This document shows, piece after piece, positions 60,463 to 64,000 of a stretch of DNA of 64,000 nt. The notes beneath the pieces are model-generated. The model searched no databases. It worked only from the letters and a program-made list of their open reading frames with translations, and was not told the origin of the DNA. The first letter of the stretch is position 1. Every line of letters starts with the position of its first letter. Origin of the DNA: Tepidicaulis sp002389665 (GTDB lineage: Bacteria; Pseudomonadota; Alphaproteobacteria; Parvibaculales; Parvibaculaceae); NCBI RefSeq assembly GCF_965222285.1, contig NZ_OZ244942.1:2542001-2606000 (forward strand). The letters are read 5' to 3'. A program made the translations under genes and the position numbers.

Positions 60463-61815
60463 ATGTCGCCAACCGCCGAAACGCCCATCAGGATTGCCAG
60501 ACAGCGCTTCAAGCTGCGCGTCTGGATCACCTCCCGTCTTTGGGCGCAGGTGATCGCGGGCATGGTGCTAGGCTTCGCGCTCGGTCTTTTCATGAGCCAG
60601 AACAGCGAGCTGCTGGCCCCCGGCAGCATGGAAATTATCGGCCTCTGGCTTGCCCTGCCCGCCAAGATCTTCATGGCGCTCATCGCCATGGTGCTCGTGC
60701 CGCTGATTTTCTGCTCGATCGTTGCGGGCCTGATGAGCGCGGCATCGGGCACCGAGCTGCGTTCGGTCGGCCTGCGCCTCGGGGCGTTCATTCTGGCAAC
60801 AACCGCAGCAGCCGCGACCGGCGGCATCCTTCTGGCAAGCTGGCTGAAACCTGGCGAGGGGCTGGGCGCGGCAAGCAGCCCCGCGTCCCCCGCCATGCCA
60901 TCTGCCGCAGCAGACGCCGCACCGGCGCTGCCGCTGGAACAAGGCGTCGCCGCGCTGCCCGAAATGATCGCCGCCATCCTGCCCGCCAATCCCACCGCCT
61001 CCATCGTGCAAGGGGATATGCTGGCCATCGTGGTGCTGGCGCTCCTTGTCGGCATTTCCGTAATGCAGGTGGAGCGCGAGCGCGCCCAGCCCTTTTTGGC
61101 ACTAGTGGACGCGCTGCTTTCCATTTCCATGAACATCGTCAAATGGGCGATGTTCCTCACCCCTTACGCCGTTTTCGGCCTCATGGTGCAGCTCGTCACC
61201 CGCATCGGCCTTGAAACAGTGCTCGGCATGTCGGTCTATGTCGGTACGGTGCTGCTCGGCCTCGCGCTGCTGCTTACACTCTATCTTCTGATCGCCGGTA
61301 TTTTCACGCGGACAGGCCCGGCGGAATTTCTGAAAAAGGCGGGCGGCAACCTGCTTCTCGCCTTTTCCACCTCCAGTTCCTCCGCCGTCATGCCCGTCAC
61401 CATTCAGACCGCGCGCCGCCTCGGCGTGCCGGGTAATATCGCCAATATCGTCATTCCCCTCGGCGCCACCATGAATATGGCCGGCACCGCCCTTTATCAG
61501 GCCGTGGCGATTCTCTTTCTCGCCCAGCTTTCCGGGGTGGAGCTCAGCCTTGCCCAGATCGCTATCGTCACCGGCACACTTATCGCCTCCTCCATCGGCG
61601 CGCCCGGCACGCCGGGGGTGAGCATTGCGATTCTCAGCTCCGTCGCCCTTTCCATGAACATTCCGGTGGAAGGCATGGTCATTATCCTCGGGGTGGACCG
61701 CCTCCTTGATATGTGCCGGACTGCGGTGAACGTGACCGGCGATCTGACCGCTGCCCTGCTTCTGCAGGGGGTTTCGGATTCGCAAAGCACACCAGGCGCG
61801 CCCGCAAGCGCCTAA
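60463..61815 (+). CDS. Dicarboxylate/amino acid:cation symporter (DAACS family)
   Basis: From the ATG at 60463 (another at 60421) this is a 450-residue membrane protein. It has the family substrate-binding HP1 motif STSSSSAVMPVTI, the TM7 NMAGTALYQ motif and the HP2 segment SIGAPGTPGVSIAIL. It should import C4-dicarboxylates, glutamate or neutral amino acids with sodium or protons. The next plus-strand gene, 470 bases away, is gltB, so a shared link to glutamate is possible but unproved. Confidence 0.93.
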   Translation: MSPTAETPIRIARQRFKLRVWITSRLWAQVIAGMVLGFALGLFMSQNSELLAPGSMEIIGLWLALPAKIFMALIAMVLVPLIFCSIVAGLMSAASGTELRSVGLRLGAFILATTAAAATGGILLASWLKPGEGLGAASSPASPAMPSAAADAAPALPLEQGVAALPEMIAAILPANPTASIVQGDMLAIVVLALLVGISVMQVERERAQPFLALVDALLSISMNIVKWAMFLTPYAVFGLMVQLVTRIGLETVLGMSVYVGTVLLGLALLLTLYLLIAGIFTRTGPAEFLKKAGGNLLLAFSTSSSSAVMPVTIQTARRLGVPGNIANIVIPLGATMNMAGTALYQAVAILFLAQLSGVELSLAQIAIVTGTLIASSIGAPGTPGVSIAILSSVALSMNIPVEGMVIILGVDRLLDMCRTAVNVTGDLTAALLLQGVSDSQSTPGAPASA

Positions 61816-61867
61816 GGCTTGGATTCCTCCCTGATTCGCTTATGGTTAACGAAGAAAACCCGGCATT

Positions 61868-61881
61868 TGACCTATAGGTCA
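61868..61881. promoter_or_regulatory. Perfect 14-base palindrome in a possible gltB promoter
   Basis: TGACCTATAGGTCA equals its own reverse complement. It overlaps a possible -35 (TTGACC, 61867), with TCATAT (61891) 18 bases on. The site lies about 405 bases before the gltB ATG. Confidence 0.5.
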
Positions 61882-61930
61882 GCACCCCTGTCATATTTGC
61901 TTGATCATGCGGGGGTATTTCTGGCAATAT

Positions 61931-62243
61931 CCGGCCTCCGGTGGGGAGAGTTGTCCCCACTGGCCGGTAAGGGCTGCAAAACCGCAGCCGACAAGGCCTC
62001 GCCCGGGCTCCGGCAAGAAGTTAAGGGCGTCCAGCAGAAAAAGCCGCGTTCAAAGCGGCACTGCAAAGGACACGTGGCAGCGCGTTGACGTTCGGCTCTG
62101 ACAGCGGCGCCCCGACGGTTCGGGGTGCGCGAATTGACGCGGAGAGGCAAAAAACGGCACCCGCCGGACTTGCCATCGAACGCCAACCCGTTAGGGTGCG
62201 CCGCCCCGCATGGCCGAATGCCCGTTAAGGGTAAAGGACGGGC
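61931..62243 (+). other. Long structured leader upstream of gltB
   Basis: The 470-base gap before gltB holds no gene I can support but a run of strong hairpins: CCGGCC...GGCCGG with inner GTGGGGA/TCCCCAC (61931-61967), GGCTGC/GCAGCC (61972-61989), GCCGC/GCGGC (62043-62059), a nine-pair stem at 62107-62128 and GCCCGT/ACGGGC (62220-62243). Together they could form a cis-regulatory RNA. No known riboswitch signature is recognisable. A frame of 89 codons at 61819 is not convincing. Confidence 0.45.
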
Positions 62244-62286
62244 GGGGCCCATAGGTGCTGACAGTTTTTGGAAAGAGATTTAGGGA

Positions 62287-64000
62287 ATGACTCAGAATCG
62301 CGATTCTTTGAGCCAGCTACCCGGTGAGGCAAGAAACCGTGCCGGGGCGGTCGTGACCCCTCCGGCGGGGCAGCCGTCTGCGCGCGGTCTTTACGACCCG
62401 CGCAACGAGCATGATGCCTGCGGTATCGGCTTTGTGGCGAACATTCATAATAAGAAAAGCCACAAGATCGTGGCCGACGGCCTGAAAATTCTCGAAAATC
62501 TCGAGCATCGCGGCGCCGTGGGCGCCGACCCGAAGGCGGGCGACGGCGCCGGCATTCTGGTGCAGATGCCTCACGCTTTCTTCCAGACGAAAGCCGCCAA
62601 TCTGAGCTTCGAGCTGCCGGATGAGGGCGATTATGGCGTCGGCTTCTTCTTCCTGCCGAAGGACGATGCCGCGCGCGCCAAGATCGAGAAACTGGCAGAA
62701 AAGACCGTGACGGACGAGGGCCAGAGCGTTCTCGGCTGGCGCGATGTGCCGGTTGACCCGTCCGACCTTGGCGAAAGCGTGAAGCCGACCGAGCCCACGC
62801 ACCGCCAGCTTTTCGTCAAGCGCGCCGACGGCCTCAGCCAGGACGCCTTCGAGCGCAAGCTCTATGTCATTCGCAAACTGATCGAGAAAACGGTCTATGC
62901 CGATGACGGCGAAGAGAACAACCGCTTCTTCTATATCCCGTCCTTCTCCTCGCGCACCCTTTGCTACAAGGGCATGCTGCTCGCGGTGCAGGTCGGCCAG
63001 TACTATAAAGACCTCCAGAACGAAGATTTCGTCTCCGCGATTGCCCTCGTGCACCAGCGTTTCTCGACGAACACCTTCCCCACCTGGTCGCTTGCCCACC
63101 CCTTCCGCATGATCTGCCATAACGGCGAGATCAACACGAAGCGCGGCAACGAAAACTGGATGTATGCCCGCCAGGGCTCCATGAGCTCGGAGCTTTTCGG
63201 CGAGGATATGACCAAGCTCTATCCGATCATCCATGAAGGCCAGTCCGATAGCGCCAGCTTCGACAATGCGCTCGAGCTGCTGGTGGAATCGGGCTACTCG
63301 CTCGCGCACGCCATGATGATGCTGATCCCGGAAGCCTGGGGCGGCCACACGCTCATGGACCCCGAGCGCCGCGCTTTTTACGAACACCACGCCGCGCTGA
63401 TGGAGCCCTGGGACGGGCCCGCCGCCGTCGCCTTCACCGATGGCCGCCAGATCGGCGCGACGCTGGACCGCAACGGCCTGCGCCCTGCCCGTTATTATGT
63501 GACGGAAGACGGCACGGTCATGATGGCCTCGGAAATGGGCGTGCTGCCGGCCGAAGAATCCACCATCGTGGAAAAATGGCGCCTGCAGCCCGGCAAAATG
63601 CTGCTGATCGACCTGGAAGAGGGCCGCATCATCTCCGATGACGAGATCAAGATGCAGCTTGCCAAGTCGCACCCCTATCAGAGCTGGCTCGACAAGACGC
63701 AGATCTATGTCGAAGACCTGCCCGAGCCGGTGAAGGAATTCGAACATGTGGCGCCCGAAAACCTGCTCGATATGCAGCAGGCTTTCGGCTACACTCAGGA
63801 AGACATCAAGATCCTGATGTCGCCCATGGCCGAGACCGGCCAGGAAGCCATCGGCTCGATGGGCACCGACACGCCCATCTCCGTGCTCTCCAACCGCTCG
63901 AAGCTGCTCTACACCTATTTCAAGCAGAACTTTGCGCAGGTGACGAACCCGCCGATCGACCCGATCCGCGAGGAAATCGTCATGTCGCTGATCTCGCTGA
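62287..64000 (+). CDS. gltB: Glutamate synthase large subunit, 5' part (runs past the window)
   Basis: The ATG at 62287, after TTTAGGGA, opens a frame that continues to the end: 571 codons with no stop. The N-terminal amidotransferase domain shows NEHDACGIGFVANIHNKKSH with Cys45 as the nucleophile after removal of the leader peptide, then LEHRGAVGADPKAGDGAGIL and the long GATase II region (FSTNTFPTWSLAHPFRMICH, NGEINTKRGNENWM). It makes glutamate from glutamine and 2-oxoglutarate with NADPH or ferredoxin. The remaining domains lie beyond 64000. This frame has no stop in the window. Confidence 0.97.
   Translation, partial: MTQNRDSLSQLPGEARNRAGAVVTPPAGQPSARGLYDPRNEHDACGIGFVANIHNKKSHKIVADGLKILENLEHRGAVGADPKAGDGAGILVQMPHAFFQTKAANLSFELPDEGDYGVGFFFLPKDDAARAKIEKLAEKTVTDEGQSVLGWRDVPVDPSDLGESVKPTEPTHRQLFVKRADGLSQDAFERKLYVIRKLIEKTVYADDGEENNRFFYIPSFSSRTLCYKGMLLAVQVGQYYKDLQNEDFVSAIALVHQRFSTNTFPTWSLAHPFRMICHNGEINTKRGNENWMYARQGSMSSELFGEDMTKLYPIIHEGQSDSASFDNALELLVESGYSLAHAMMMLIPEAWGGHTLMDPERRAFYEHHAALMEPWDGPAAVAFTDGRQIGATLDRNGLRPARYYVTEDGTVMMASEMGVLPAEESTIVEKWRLQPGKMLLIDLEEGRIISDDEIKMQLAKSHPYQSWLDKTQIYVEDLPEPVKEFEHVAPENLLDMQQAFGYTQEDIKILMSPMAETGQEAIGSMGTDTPISVLSNRSKLLYTYFKQNFAQVTNPPIDPIREEIVMSLISL

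Noticed and set aside
61819..62088. An 89-codon plus-strand frame before gltB
   Set aside because: It has no ribosome-binding site, no family and lies in a region dominated by hairpins.

Overview
The window is 64 kb of ordinary, gene-dense, GC-rich chromosome. It points to an alphaproteobacterium, most likely in or near the Hyphomicrobiales/Parvibaculaceae. Supporting markers are the nucleoid protein GapR (DUF2312), DUF1244 and DUF1036 proteins, MOFRL glycerate kinase, a cpdR gene divergent from an N-formylglutamate amidohydrolase, cysteine-free ribosomal protein L36, a ROSE-type hsp20 leader, a consensus CtrA box, and regulators fusing a LuxR domain to an alpha/beta hydrolase. The genus is inference; no rRNA gene is present. 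I saw no phage, insertion sequence, CRISPR array or integrase.

1-11.9 kb: a partial lipoprotein gene, a LuxR/hydrolase fusion regulator, gapR, DUF1244, an N-formylglutamate amidohydrolase homologue, and a glycerate kinase-DUF1036-pyruvate kinase run that places glycerate and pyruvate metabolism together. Then a hydrolase, a TPR protein, a saccharopine-dehydrogenase-like protein, two tandem HAD phosphatases and rpmJ. 12-23 kb: hydrolase, CPBP protease, MFS exporter, an acyl-CoA dehydrogenase broken by a one-base deletion, a TetR/DoxX pair with twin operators, nitroreductase, GST, TauD-type dioxygenase and an orphan radical SAM enzyme.

23.2-29.5 kb: a TetR regulator with its own operator, then an RND/MMPL transporter, a periplasmic LolA-like protein and an outer-membrane barrel. 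Together they could form an inner-membrane-to-outer-membrane route for a hydrophobic molecule; an SDR follows. 29.5-31.8 kb: an iron block (bfd-bfr and a PPOX-family flavoprotein) with two palindromic iron-type operators. 31.8-43.7 kb: a candidate sRNA, GNAT, NDH-2-like oxidoreductase, tRNA-Val, cpdR, HutG-like amidohydrolase, a second candidate sRNA under an array of GCASTGC palindromes, a lytic transglycosylase, an FMN glutamate-synthase-like protein, lipid kinase, LpxH-like phosphoesterase, glycosyltransferase and YceI.

43.7-55.6 kb: typA, hisN-like phosphatase, lipase plus SCP2 pair, a carboxyltransferase, a PepSY-like protein and a complete five-gene Liv-type ABC transporter. 55.6-64 kb: hsp20 behind a sigma32-like promoter and ROSE thermometer, a hybrid histidine kinase behind a CtrA box and facing an Hpt protein, a GST, a dicarboxylate symporter, a 470-base structured leader and the 5' part of gltB. 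Two families of short palindromic intergenic repeats are present. The most interesting material is regulatory rather than a new operon: two sRNA candidates, the RNA thermometer, the twin and iron operators, the CtrA-box phosphorelay and the gltB leader.
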